NCBI RefSeq assembly: GCF_013362045.1
Contig: NZ_JABFWW010000234.1
Span: 1-33,322, forward strand
DNA from: Frateuria sp.
GTDB lineage: Bacteria > Pseudomonadota > Gammaproteobacteria > Xanthomonadales > Rhodanobacteraceae
Reading direction: 5' to 3'
Length of the DNA stretch: 33,322 nucleotides
Numbering within the stretch: position 1 is the stretch's first letter; every line of letters starts with the position of its first letter. Position numbers and translations under genes: made by a program. Under the pieces are notes generated by a model, which was not told where the DNA came from, ran no database searches, and saw only the letters and a list, made by a program, of their open reading frames with translations. Shown here piece by piece: positions 1-10,212 of this stretch.

Positions 1-2125
1 ACTGGCGGCGGTGCGCGTGGTAGAGCTCGCGTTGTGCGTCGTCGCGGGCGCGCTCGGCCTCGAATTTGGCGGTGCGCAGTTCGTCCAGGCGGGCCGCCGA
101 TTCCTCAAGCTGGGCTTCCAGCGTTTCGATCTGTTCGGTCAGCAGGCGGATGTCGCGCTCGCGCGCCAGCACGCCGACCTGGTTGCCCTGGGCGCGGCGG
201 ATGCGCGCCCACTGCGGGGCCAGCCATTCGCCGCCGCGGGTGATGATGGACTGGCCTTCGGCGAGCGCGCCGACGCGGTTGCGTGCCTCGTCCAGCGTCT
301 CGGCGGTGCGGACGTGCGCAAGCAGCTGCAGGGCCGCGGCGGGCCCGCGCACCTTGGCGGCGAGGGTGCCCTCGGCCCCCTGCCCGCCTTCGGACGCGGC
401 CAGCAGCGCGAGGTCGGCTTCGCCCAGCGTGCCGAAGTCGCCGGCAAGGCCCAGCGGGTTGTCGACCAGCACGCCATCGAGCAGGCCGGCCAGCACGGTT
501 TCCACGGCCGATTCCCAACCGGCGTCGACCTGCAGCGATTCGCCCAGGCGGCGGGCCTTGTCCAGGCCCAGGCTGGCCAGCCAGCCGCTGGCGGCGCTTT
601 CCTCCTGGCCCAGCGCGGCGTGCTGCAGGGCTTCGAGCGAGGACAGCCGGCCACGCGCGCTCTGCAACTGCTGGCGTGCTTCGTTGAGCGAGGACTGCAC
701 CTGGCGCTCCTCGTCGAGCACCTTCTCGTGGGCGAGCTTGTGCTGATCCAGCAGGCCGCCGAGCGACTCGACCCGTTCGCGCTGGGTGTCGTGCTCGACG
801 TGCAGTTGCTCGGCCGCGGCGTCCAGCGCAGCGACGTCGGTGGCCTTTTGCTCGGTCTCCAGCGCTTCGCGGCGCTTGGACAGGTCGATCGCCTGGCGGT
901 CGAGGTAGTTGAGCTTGGTGCGCTCCACTTCCGCGGCGCGGCTGGATTCGCCGGCGGTGCGGGTATGGACGTCCCAGCGCTGCTGCCAGTCGGCCAGCCT
1001 GGATTCGGTGCTGCGCGCGGCCTCGGCGGTGTCGTCCTGCATCTGCTGCAGGGCTTCGAGCCTGGGTTCGCCCTCGGCCAGCGCCATGCGTAATGTGTCG
1101 ATCTGCTCGCGATCGTTGCCGATGTGCGCGGACAGCTCGCCGTGCTCGCGCTCGGCGTCGGCCTGGGCGCGCTGCAGGCGGTCGGCCGTCTCGCGGTTGA
1201 AGCGCACCTGCTGCTCGACGCGGGCGATCTCGGCGCCGACCTTGTAGACCTCGGCCTGCACCTCGTTGAGGTGCTCGGTGGCGCCGGTGTGGCGCTCGCG
1301 CACGGACTCGAGCTGCGCCTCGATCTGGCGCTGGCCGGCCAGTTGCTTCTCGATCTCGATCTCGGCGGCGGACAGGCCCTGGCCCTCGCCTTCGTGCTGG
1401 CCCTTGAGCGCGCGGTATTCCAGTGCGCGCAGCTCGGCTTCCTTGCGGGTCTGCTCTTCCTTGAGCGCCTTCCAGCGCTCGGCGGCGCGGGCCTGGCGGT
1501 TGAGGTGCTCGAGCTGCTTGTCGACCTCGTCGCGCACGTCCTTGACGCGGTCGAGGTTCTCGCGGGTGGCCTTGATGCGGCTCTCGGTTTCCTTGCGGCG
1601 CTCCTTGTACTTGGAGATGCCGGCGGCCTCCTCCAGGTGCGTGCGCAGTTCTTCCGGGTGCGCCTCGATGATCTGGCTGATCATGCCCTGCTCGATGATC
1701 GAGTAGCTGCGCGGCCCCAGGCCGGTGCCTAGAAACAGGTCAGTGATGTCGCGCCGGCGGCAGCGCGCGCCGTTGAGGAAATAGGACGACTGCCCGTCGC
1801 GGGTGACCTGGCGCTTGACCGAGATCTCCGCGTACTGCGCATACTCGCCCTGGATGGTGCCGTCGGCATTGTCGAAGATCAGTTCGACGGTGGCCTGCCC
1901 CACCGGCTTGCGCGCATTGGAGCCGGAGAAGATCACGTCGGTCAGCGAGTCGCCGCGCAGGCGGCTGGCCGCACTCTCGCCCATCACCCAGCGGATGGCG
2001 TCGATGATGTTGGACTTGCCGCAGCCGTTGGGGCCGACCACGCCGGTCATGTTGGTCGGCAGGTGCAGCGTGGTCGGGTCGACGAAGGACTTGAATCCGG
2101 CGAGTTTGATCGTGGTCAGGCGCAT
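1..2125 (-). CDS. smc: Chromosome segregation ATPase SMC, N-terminal ~708 residues (3' end beyond window)
   Basis: The frame is open from ATG at 2125 down to the left edge. The start (MRLTTIKLAGFKSFVD) is the canonical SMC N-terminus, followed by a Walker A motif GPNGCGKSN at about residues 31-39, then a long charged coiled coil (about 165-500) and the globular hinge (about 510-635, plus-strand positions roughly 220-600). The distal coiled-coil arm has just begun when the window ends, and the C-terminal head with the ABC signature and Walker B is missing. SMC dimers, with ScpA/ScpB, tether and organise replicated chromosome arms in the cytoplasm. SMC proteins are about 1,170 residues, so roughly 60% is present. 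A long antisense open frame across this gene is a codon-bias shadow. An AT-rich promoter-like stretch lies upstream. Confidence 0.96.
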   Translation of the reverse strand, partial: MRLTTIKLAGFKSFVDPTTLHLPTNMTGVVGPNGCGKSNIIDAIRWVMGESAASRLRGDSLTDVIFSGSNARKPVGQATVELIFDNADGTIQGEYAQYAEISVKRQVTRDGQSSYFLNGARCRRRDITDLFLGTGLGPRSYSIIEQGMISQIIEAHPEELRTHLEEAAGISKYKERRKETESRIKATRENLDRVKDVRDEVDKQLEHLNRQARAAERWKALKEEQTRKEAELRALEYRALKGQHEGEGQGLSAAEIEIEKQLAGQRQIEAQLESVRERHTGATEHLNEVQAEVYKVGAEIARVEQQVRFNRETADRLQRAQADAEREHGELSAHIGNDREQIDTLRMALAEGEPRLEALQQMQDDTAEAARSTESRLADWQQRWDVHTRTAGESSRAAEVERTKLNYLDRQAIDLSKRREALETEQKATDVAALDAAAEQLHVEHDTQRERVESLGGLLDQHKLAHEKVLDEERQVQSSLNEARQQLQSARGRLSSLEALQHAALGQEESAASGWLASLGLDKARRLGESLQVDAGWESAVETVLAGLLDGVLVDNPLGLAGDFGTLGEADLALLAASEGGQGAEGTLAAKVRGPAAALQLLAHVRTAETLDEARNRVGALAEGQSIITRGGEWLAPQWARIRRAQGNQVGVLARERDIRLLTEQIETLEAQLEESAARLDELRTAKFEAERARDDAQRELYHAHRRQ

Positions 2126-2235
2126 GCAGGCTCAACAGAATCGGCGGGCCCGCAGTGGATCGGGCGATTAGTCACTGTGCCAAACGCCGGGCGTGGTCGC
2201 AATGCGAATGGAGCGTGACAAGAAGCTTGAGAAAA

Positions 2236-2265
2236 ATTACGCAAACTATTGTAAATAAAAGTCAA
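2236..2265 (-). promoter_or_regulatory. Candidate promoter for smc
   Basis: The 136-bp gap between bolA and smc contains a strikingly AT-rich patch (2230-2262) in otherwise GC-rich sequence. On the minus strand TTGACT (2265-2260) is followed after 18 bases by CGTAAT (2241-2236), a fair sigma-70 match whose -35 overlaps the bolA stop codon. A start here would give smc a leader of about 100 bases. This is pattern matching only. Confidence 0.4.
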
Positions 2266-2507
2266 GAAGCCTTGGCATCGATCGAAAGCGCGTGGATGCC
2301 ATGGTCCATCAACCCCTCCAGCGCCGCGTACACCATGCGATGCCGCCTGATCGGCAGCACCCCGGCGAAAGCCGGGCTGACGATGCGCACGTGGAAGTGG
2401 CCCTTGCCTTCATTCGCATGGCCGGCATGCTTGTGGCCCTCGTCGAGCACATCCAGCTCGACCGGCGCCAGCGCGTCGGTCAGGCGCCGGCGGATCTGCT
2501 CGACCAT
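2262..2507 (-). CDS. bolA: BolA family protein
   Basis: An 81-residue protein with the BolA/IbaG fold signature: an N-terminal helix (VEQIRRRLTDALAP), the motif HKHAGH at about 26-31, a GHFHVRIVS strand, and RHRMVYAALEGLM followed by HALSI near the C-terminus. BolA proteins bind monothiol glutaredoxins through a [2Fe-2S] cluster and act in iron-sulfur trafficking and stress morphology. The ATG at 2507 is chosen because it begins directly at helix 1. An in-frame GTG at 2519 would overlap the yciI stop as GTGA and add four residues, suggesting translational coupling. It lies immediately downstream of the YciI-like gene, so the two are probably one transcript. Confidence 0.9.
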   Translation of the reverse strand: MVEQIRRRLTDALAPVELDVLDEGHKHAGHANEGKGHFHVRIVSPAFAGVLPIRRHRMVYAALEGLMDHGIHALSIDAKAS

Positions 2508-2515
2508 CGCCTCGC

Positions 2516-2815
2516 TCACGGCAAGGTCTTGCGGAACGGCTTGATACTGACGTCCGCATAGACGCCGGCCGCCACGTAGGGGTCGGCGTCCGCCCAGCGC
2601 TGCGCGTCGGCCTGCGAGGGGAACTCGGCGACGATCAGGCTGCCGGTGAAGCCCGCCGGGCCCGGGTTTTCCGATTCGATCGCCGGGAACGGGCCGGCCA
2701 GCAACAGACGACCGGCGTCCTGCAAGGCGTTCAGTCGATCCAGATGCGCGCCGCGCGCAGCCAGGCGCTGCTCCAGCGAGTCGGGACGATCCTGGGCGGT
2801 AATGCAGAACCACAT
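2516..2815 (-). CDS. YciI family protein
   Basis: 99 residues, matching the YciI-like family (a dimeric alpha/beta ferredoxin-like fold). It begins [17 protein letters not shown], has an LLLAGPFP segment around residues 37-44, a [20 protein letters not shown] stretch (about 55-74), and ends with [17 protein letters not shown], the classical family C-terminus. No in-vivo role is established for most members. The ATG at 2815 is preceded by GAGGG about ten bases upstream. Its TGA overlaps a possible GTG start of bolA, so the pair forms a small operon. Some relatives are annotated as dehydratases or as contaminants of chlorophenol pathways, and nothing here supports such a specific activity. Confidence 0.87.
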   Translation of the reverse strand: MWFCITAQDRPDSLEQRLAARGAHLDRLNALQDAGRLLLAGPFPAIESENPGPAGFTGSLIVAEFPSQADAQRWADADPYVAAGVYADVSIKPFRKTLP

Positions 2816-2940
2816 GGCGTGAAAACCCTCGACGGAAAACCGCCATGGTAACGGACAGGCAGGTGCCTTGCGGGCTTGCGTGTCATCCGGATGGCCATCG
2901 GCTGCGTTAATCCGGGCCAGTCCGCCTTCGAGATCCAGCC

Positions 2941-4452
2941 ATGCGCCTGATCGCCCGTCGTGGTCGCCCCCGTCGCAGCATCGTGTGGCTCGCCGCCGCA
3001 ATGGCTCTGGCTATCCCGCCGCTGCGGGCCGCGGATGCGCCGCTGCCGACCGACGCCATCGCCTGGCTGCAGCGCGACGGCTTCGGCGTGGACAGCGCCG
3101 CACTGGCCCAGTACCGGCGCCTGGGCCGCGAGGGCCTGCTCGACGCCCAACTCGACGACCGCCTAGGCGACACCCTGCCCCCGCAGGTGCAAGGTCAGAT
3201 CGACGGCATGGACATCAGCCGCCTCACTCCCGACAAGCTGGCTGCCACACTGGGCGATGCGCGCCTCCGGCTGCGCACGCTGCCGGAGGCGGACAAGCGA
3301 GAGGCCCGCAAGGCCATGCGCCAGCAGGGCAACGCACTGGCCGAACAGGCGCGCGAGGAGGTGCTGCTGCGCGCCGTGTACGGCCCCAACCAGCTCAAGG
3401 AGCAGATGGTCTGGTTCTGGCTCAACCATTTCAGCGTGTTTGCCCGCAAGGGCGAGGTGAACTGGCTGGTAGCCGACTATGCCGAGCGCAGCATCCGCCC
3501 GCATGCCCTGGGCAAGTTCCGCGACCTGGTGATGGCCACGCTGGAAAGCCCGGCCATGCTCGTGTTCCTGGACAACGCCCAGAACGCCAGCGACAAGCTC
3601 AACGAGAACTACGCGCGCGAGCTGATGGAGCTGCACACGCTGGGCGTGGATGCCGGCTATACCCAGCAGGACGTGCAGCAACTGGCGCGCATCCTCACCG
3701 GCGTCGGCCTGGCGCCGATGCAGGACGGCCCGCGCGCACACCGGCGCCGCGGGCCCCTGCCGCTCGGCGACGGGCTGGCAGCCTTCATCCCGCGCCGGCA
3801 CGACGACAGCGACAAGCAACTGCTCGGCCAGCGCATCCGCGGCGGCGGTTTCGACGAGGTGCGCCAGGCGGTCGATCTGATCGTGCGGCAGCCGGCCTGC
3901 GCGCGGTTCGTCTCGCGCCAGCTTGCCGAATACTTCGTGTCCGATACGCCGCCGCCGGCGCTCATCGAGCGCATGGCGCAAACCTTCGAGAGCAGCGACG
4001 GTGACATTGCTCGGGTGCTGCGCACGATGTTCACCTCGCCGGAGCTTCTCGACAGCCGTGGCGGCAAGTTCAAGGATCCGACGCAGTTCGTCGTGTCCGC
4101 GGTGCGCTTCGTGGCCGACGGCCGCCCCGTGGACGATGCCAGGCCCATCGCCCGCTGGCTTGACCAACTGGGCGAACCGCTGTTCGGGCGACCCACACCC
4201 GACGGCTGGCCGCTCGACGGCGCCGGCTGGTCCAGCGCCGGCCAGATGACCGAACGCTTCGCCGTCGCGCGCGCCATCGGCAGCGGCCGGGGACTGTGGG
4301 CGGACGGCGCGCCCGCACTCGACGGTCCGCTCTACCAGGCGGTGCTGGCGCCGCGCTTGTCCGCGCGCACGCGTGCGGCGCTTGCCCAGGCCGGTTCGCG
4401 GCAGGAGTGGAACGCCTTCCTGCTCGCCTCTCCCGAATTCAATTACCGCTGA
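2941..4452 (+). CDS. DUF1800 domain-containing exported protein
   Basis: 503 residues with a basic N-terminus and hydrophobic stretch ending in an Ala-rich region (about 12-31) typical of a signal peptide. The body fits DUF1800: a helical N-terminal part, the motif [13 protein letters not shown] (about 154-166), and the family hallmark [17 protein letters not shown] (about 221-237) followed by an ARILTG element. Function is unknown. DUF1800 genes are very often found next to DUF1501 genes, as here, where the partner starts 14 bases downstream. The two are presumed to work together on an exported or surface substrate. ATG 2941 gives a full signal peptide; ATG 3001 is a less likely alternative that would lose most of it. 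Confidence 0.9.
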   Translation: MRLIARRGRPRRSIVWLAAAMALAIPPLRAADAPLPTDAIAWLQRDGFGVDSAALAQYRRLGREGLLDAQLDDRLGDTLPPQVQGQIDGMDISRLTPDKLAATLGDARLRLRTLPEADKREARKAMRQQGNALAEQAREEVLLRAVYGPNQLKEQMVWFWLNHFSVFARKGEVNWLVADYAERSIRPHALGKFRDLVMATLESPAMLVFLDNAQNASDKLNENYARELMELHTLGVDAGYTQQDVQQLARILTGVGLAPMQDGPRAHRRRGPLPLGDGLAAFIPRRHDDSDKQLLGQRIRGGGFDEVRQAVDLIVRQPACARFVSRQLAEYFVSDTPPPALIERMAQTFESSDGDIARVLRTMFTSPELLDSRGGKFKDPTQFVVSAVRFVADGRPVDDARPIARWLDQLGEPLFGRPTPDGWPLDGAGWSSAGQMTERFAVARAIGSGRGLWADGAPALDGPLYQAVLAPRLSARTRAALAQAGSRQEWNAFLLASPEFNYR

Positions 4453-4466
4453 TGCGAGGACATCCC

Positions 4467-5663
4467 ATGGACCGCCGCCAGTTCCTGCGCGTAAGCGCCG
4501 CCGCCCTCGCTGCACCCGCGCTCGGCTTTTCCGGGCGCCTGTTCGCCGCGCCGCCGGACACGCCACGCTTCCTGCTGGTGTTCCTGCGCGGCGGCTACGA
4601 CTGCAACCACCTGCAGGTGCCCTATGCCAGCGAGTTCTAAGACGAGTCGCTCCCCAACCTGGCGATCGCGCGGCCCGACGGCTCGCGCCAGGATGCGTCC
4701 GTCGCCCTGGATGCCGGCTGGGCGCTCGGACCCGCAGTACGCGATGCGCTGCTTCCCTACTGGCAGAAGAAGCAGCTGGCTTTCGTCCCCTTCGCAGGCA
4801 CCGCCGACCTCTCGCGCAGCCATTTCGAGACCCAGGACGACATCGAATCGGGCCAGGCGGGCGGCATGCACGGGCACGACCGTTCCGGCTTCCTCGCGCG
4901 GCTGTCCGGCCTGCTCACCCAGGCCCCTGCGATTGCATTCACCCGCGGGTTGCCTTTGAGTTTCCAGGGTGGCGGCCCGGTTCCGAACATCGTGCTGGGC
5001 GGCTCCGGACGGGCGCGCTTCGACGCACGCCAGGGAGCCATCTTCGCCGGCATGTACGACGATACCGCCCTCGCGCCCGCTGCCCACGAGGGCGTGACGC
5101 TGCAGCAGGAGGTCGCGCAGGACCGGCAGCAGGAGATGGCGGCCGCCAGCCGCGGCGCGCCGGGCGCCGGCAGCTTCGTGGCGCAAAGCCGGCGCATGGC
5201 CACGCTGATGCTCGACCGCTACCGGATCGGCTTCGTCGACGTCGGCGGCTGGGACACCCACGTCAACCAGGGCGCCGCCGAAGGCCGGCTGGCGACCAAC
5301 CTCAAGAACCTGTCCGCCGGGCTGGCCGCCTTCGCCGATGCGCTGGGGCCGGAATGGAACAACACCCTGGTGGCGGTCGTTTCCGAATTCGGCCGCACCT
5401 TCCGCGAGAACGGCGACAAGGGCACCGACCACGGCCACGGCACGGTCTACTGGCTGATGGGTGGCCGCGTCGCGGGCGGCCGCATTGCCGGCGAGCAGGT
5501 TGCAGTGACCGCTGCGAACCTGCTGCAGAACCGCGACTACCCCGTGCTCAACAACTACCGCGACCTGCTCGGCGGCGTGTTCGGCCGCCTCTGGGGGCTG
5601 TCCGACGGGCAGGTGCAGCGCGTGTTTCCCGGTGCGCACCTCAATGACTTCGGCCTGGTGTGA
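4467..5663 (+). pseudogene. DUF1501 domain-containing Tat-exported protein, interrupted by in-frame TAA at codon 58
   Basis: From ATG 4467 the frame encodes a twin-arginine-like signal (DRRQFLRVSAAALAAPALG) and the start of a DUF1501 protein, then meets TAA at 4638-4640. The same frame continues without another stop to TGA 5661-5663. It reads ESLPNLAIARPDGS just after the stop, FVDVGGWDTHVNQG around codon 255 and VSEFGRTF about 40 residues later, then GTDHGHGT, which are the conserved metal-site-like motifs of DUF1501 (alkaline phosphatase/sulfatase superfamily). Without the stop the product would be about 398 residues. The stop context SEF-stop-DES suggests a Tyr codon TAC changed to TAA. 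Codon use downstream has not decayed, so the lesion is recent or is a base-call error. Reinitiation at ATG 4866 would lack the signal peptide. Partner of the upstream DUF1800 gene. Confidence 0.88.
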
Positions 5664-5775
5664 CCTTGCGCCGCATCGCCCTGAAGCCCTGGCGTCGCGG
5701 TTGTCGAACCGGGGCTGACCGTAGGGTGGGTGCTTCGCACGGGCCGCTTCGATCCGCCGGACGAGACGGAAAGCC

Positions 5776-7296
<1,521 letters not shown>

Positions 7297-7374
7297 GGAG
7301 GGTTCCGTGGCCGCCGGCGCGGCCGGTCGGTGAATGTCTCGTGGTGTCTTGTTGGATATGAGGGCAGGACGCGC

Positions 7375-7704
7375 TCAGTCGTCCTTGCCGAACACGTGCT
7401 TGACCGCGTGCTTGGTGGCGTCCCAGCCCTCGCGGGCGCCGTGGCCGACGGCAATGCCGGCCTTCTTCGCGCCGTGGCCGATGCCGGTGCCCGCTTCCTT
7501 CGCGCCGTGGCCGATCTTCTTGGCCACGTGCTTGGTCGCATGGCCGACGTCGCGGGCGCCATTGGCCACGCCATGGCCGACGGCCTTGGCGTCCTGCTTG
7601 ATGGATTGGCCCGCGCTGCTGCCCTGCTGCGGCTGCGCGGCCGCACCGAAGGCGACCAGCGCGCCGCAGGCAAACAGGAAGGTAGCGATCTTCTTGCCGT
7701 TCAT
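7375..7704 (-). CDS. Small exported protein made of tandem 11-residue Gly-His-Lys repeats
   Basis: 109 residues starting MNGKKIATFLFACGALVAFGAAAQ, a clear signal peptide with cleavage expected near residue 23-24. The mature part contains five exact-length 11-residue repeats (residues 42-96): VGHGVANGARD, VGHATKHVAKK, IGHGAKEAGTG, IGHGAKKAGIA, VGHGAREGWDA. A degenerate sixth unit (TKHAVKHVFGK) and DD end the protein. Each full unit opens with Val/Ile-Gly-His. An 11-residue period is typical of amphipathic helices that lie on membranes or of LEA-type desiccation proteins, and the regular histidines could bind metal. I do not recognise a named family. ATG 7704 is preferred over GTG 7713 because GAGGTGG lies just upstream. 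It sits between prfB and lysS on the same strand. Confidence 0.75.
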   Translation of the reverse strand: MNGKKIATFLFACGALVAFGAAAQPQQGSSAGQSIKQDAKAVGHGVANGARDVGHATKHVAKKIGHGAKEAGTGIGHGAKKAGIAVGHGAREGWDATKHAVKHVFGKDD

Positions 7705-7730
7705 GCGTACCACCTCGTCAGTGATTGGAA

Positions 7731-8856
7731 TCAGGCATCGATGCGCTTGGCGCCGGCATCCAGTCCGGATTTGAGGCTCGCCTCGATGAACTCGTCCAGG
7801 TCGCCGTCCAGCACCTTCTGCGTGTCGCTGCGTTCGACACCCGTGCGCAGGTCCTTGATGCGGCTCTGGTCGAGCACGTAGTTGCGGATCTGGCTGCCCC
7901 AGCCGATGTCGGACTTGGTCGCCTCCAGCGCGTCCTTCTCGGCGTTGCGCTTCTGCAGCTCCAGCTCGTACAGCTTGGCGGCCAGCATCTTCATGGCGCG
8001 ATCGCGGTTGGCGTGCTGGCTGCGCTCGGTCTGGCAGGCCACCACCACGCCGCTGGGCACGTGCGTGATGCGCACGGCCGATTCGGTCTTGTTGACGTGC
8101 TGGCCGCCGGCGCCGGAGGAGCGGTAGACGTCGGTCTTGAGGTCCGCCGGGTTGATCTCGATGTCGATGTCGTCATCGACCTCGGGCGAGACGAACACCG
8201 AGGTGAAACTGGTGTGGCGGCGGTTGTCCGAATCGAACGGACTCTTGCGCACCAGGCGGTGTACGCCAATCTCGGTCTTCAGCCAGCCGTAGGCGTAGTC
8301 GCCCTCGACGCGGAAGGTGGCCGACTTGATGCCCGCCACTTCGCCGCCGGAGACTTCCATCAACTCGACCTTCCAGTCGCGCGATTCGGCCCAGCGCAGG
8401 TACATGCGCAGCAGCATCTCGGCCCAGTCCTGCGCCTCGGTGCCGCCGGCGCCGGCCTGGATGTCGACGAAGGCGTTGGCCGAGTCCATCTTGCCGGAGA
8501 ACATGCGCTGGAACTCGAGCTTGGCCACGCGCGCTTCGAGCTTGGCCAGGTCATCGACAACTGCGCCGGCGGTGTCCTCGTCGCCATCGGCGATGGCCAT
8601 GTCCAGCAGCTCACGCGCGTCGACAAGCCCGGCGGTGAGCTGGTCGATGCCGCTGACGATGGTGTCCAGGCGGGCGCGTTCGCGGCCCAGTTCCTGCGCG
8701 CGCGGCGGGTCGTCCCAGACGTTGGGGCTTTCCAGCTCGCGGCTTACTTCCTCCAGGCGCTCGCGCTTGGTGGCGTAGTCAAAGATACCCCCTAAGCGAC
8801 TCGACGCGGTCCGTGAGGTCCGCGATCTGCGCAAGGATCGGATTGGTCTCGATCAT
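7731..8856 (-). CDS. prfB: Peptide chain release factor RF2, expressed by programmed +1 frameshift
   Basis: Translation starts at ATG 8856 ([14 protein letters not shown]), runs 25 codons and meets TGA at 8781-8779. A +1 shift there continues as [16 protein letters not shown] through to the stop at 7731, giving about 374 residues. RF2 landmarks are the SPF tripeptide that reads UGA/UAA stops (in [15 protein letters not shown]) and the peptidyl-transferase motif GGQ (in [14 protein letters not shown]). RF2 ends translation at UGA and UAA in the cytoplasm. The frameshift is the known autoregulation: low RF2 lets ribosomes pause at UGA and shift. Annotating only the longer downstream frame from a position near 8834 would give a wrong N-terminus. 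No strong ribosome binding site is seen upstream of ATG 8856. Confidence 0.97.
8778..8793 (-). promoter_or_regulatory. prfB programmed +1 frameshift signal
   Basis: Reading the minus strand, AGGGGGTATCTTTGAC combines an internal Shine-Dalgarno-like AGGGGG (8793-8788), a TAT spacer codon, the slippery CTT (8784-8782), the UGA stop (8781-8779) and a following C, the weakest context for termination. This is the same arrangement and, as I recall it, the same 16 bases as in E. coli prfB, with the stop also at codon 26. Confidence 0.96.
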
Positions 8857-8976
8857 GGAACGTATGGCCGTGGTGGTGGCGCCCGGGCGGGCGCTGGCGA
8901 TGAACAGCGAAGGATAGCAAAGCGCCGCCGCGGCCGGATACGTGGATGGCGCTTGGGAATGCGGCAGTACCCGCCG

Positions 8977-10212
8977 TCAGTAGAACACCCGGGCGCTCAA
9001 CTGCACCTGGGTGGTACGGCTGCGGGGCGACAGTCCGTAGTCGGCACGGACGGCGCGGATGCTGTCGATGCGCAGGGCCTCGAGGGTGAGCCGCAGCCAT
9101 TCGCGCGGGCGCCAGTTGAGGGCAGCGGTGACCGCGTTGCCGTGTTCGCCCGCATACACGCCGGGTACCTCGGATGAATCGCGTGTGCTGAAGTGGTCCA
9201 GGCGAAGTGCCGGGCGCCAGGCGCCGCGGTTCCATCCGGCCAGCACGAAGGCCGCGCGGTAGCGGGTAGTGAACGCCAGGGCCGGGGCCGGCTCGACGAC
9301 GGTGTGGCCATCCATCATCTGCACGATCCAGCCGATCGGGCCGGTATCGGCGCTGGCGCCCAGGCTCCAGAAGCGCGTGTGCCATGCATACAGGCGATCG
9401 CCGCCGGCATGGGGCACCCATGCGGCGGGATCGGCGTGGTTGTCGTAGTGCATCAGGCTCACCCGCCCCCAGCCGCGCGCGCGCCAGGCGAGCTGGACAT
9501 AGTTGCCCCAGTGCCGGCCGATGCGGCGGAACGGGTCATAGAGCTGCGGCGGCTCCCCGCCCTCGTCGCGCACGTAGGCGTCGGGCTCGCGCAGGCGGCT
9601 GCCCAGGCCAAAGGTGCGGTCGCTGAGCGACCAGCCGCGGACCGCCAGCAGGTTGCCTGCCGGATCGTTGCGCTGGAACAGCGCGCCGCGCAGTTCCCAG
9701 GTGGCCGTTTCGCCACGTCGTTCGATGCGTGCCTCGGCACCCACGGCGCGCAGCTCCTCGCCGATCCAGCTGTTGATCGCCGAGGGCGTGAGCGTCCACG
9801 GACTGGTCCAGCCAATGGCGTCGTTCTCCAGCGAGACCGGCGGAAAGAACGCGCCCGCCTGCACCGATCCGCGCCAGCGTGTGGTCGACACCGGGCGCCA
9901 GCGCAGCCAGGCTTCCAGCACATCGATGCCTGCACGGTGGCCGCCCTGCAATTGCACACCCGCGAATGCGAGCACCGACGGCGTCAGCTGCGCGGTACCC
10001 ACCAGGGCGGCGCCGCCAAAACGCAGGCTGGCACCTGTATCGCCGTAGCGGCTCTTGCCGAGGCCGCCGTCGATCCAGCTTCGTTCGTTCGGCGCCGTCA
10101 CCAGCCGGGCGTCGAGGTAGCCGTGCAGGCTGGCATCCTGCGCCCGGCCCGACAGCGGCAGCGCCACCATGCAGGCCAGTACCAGGCGGCACAGGCGCAT
10201 GCGGTGGTTCAT
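8977..10212 (-). CDS. Outer-membrane beta-barrel (porin-like) protein
   Basis: 411 residues with a signal peptide (MNHRMRLCRLVLACMVALPLSGRAQ), alternating hydrophobic/aromatic strands through the body (for example WELRGALFQR, YVQLAWRARGWGRVSLMHY, FWSLGASADTG, AAFVLAGWNRGAWRPALRLDHF) and a C-terminal strand ending VQLSARVFY. The terminal aromatic residue is the usual BAM recognition signal. This predicts an outer-membrane barrel of roughly 16 strands. I do not recognise a named porin family and no substrate can be assigned. The ATG at 10212 overlaps the stop of the upstream EAL gene as ATGA, so it is probably translationally coupled as the last gene of the cupredoxin/EAL/barrel operon. A much longer open frame continuing upstream in this register is only antisense/out-of-frame sequence of the EAL gene. 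Confidence 0.8.
   Translation of the reverse strand: MNHRMRLCRLVLACMVALPLSGRAQDASLHGYLDARLVTAPNERSWIDGGLGKSRYGDTGASLRFGGAALVGTAQLTPSVLAFAGVQLQGGHRAGIDVLEAWLRWRPVSTTRWRGSVQAGAFFPPVSLENDAIGWTSPWTLTPSAINSWIGEELRAVGAEARIERRGETATWELRGALFQRNDPAGNLLAVRGWSLSDRTFGLGSRLREPDAYVRDEGGEPPQLYDPFRRIGRHWGNYVQLAWRARGWGRVSLMHYDNHADPAAWVPHAGGDRLYAWHTRFWSLGASADTGPIGWIVQMMDGHTVVEPAPALAFTTRYRAAFVLAGWNRGAWRPALRLDHFSTRDSSEVPGVYAGEHGNAVTAALNWRPREWLRLTLEALRIDSIRAVRADYGLSPRSRTTQVQLSARVFY

Noticed and set aside
11-1093. Long plus-strand open frame of 360 codons
   Set aside because: It is antisense to smc in register, has no domain, and the minus strand encodes an unmistakable SMC. High third-position GC removes stops from the opposite strand.
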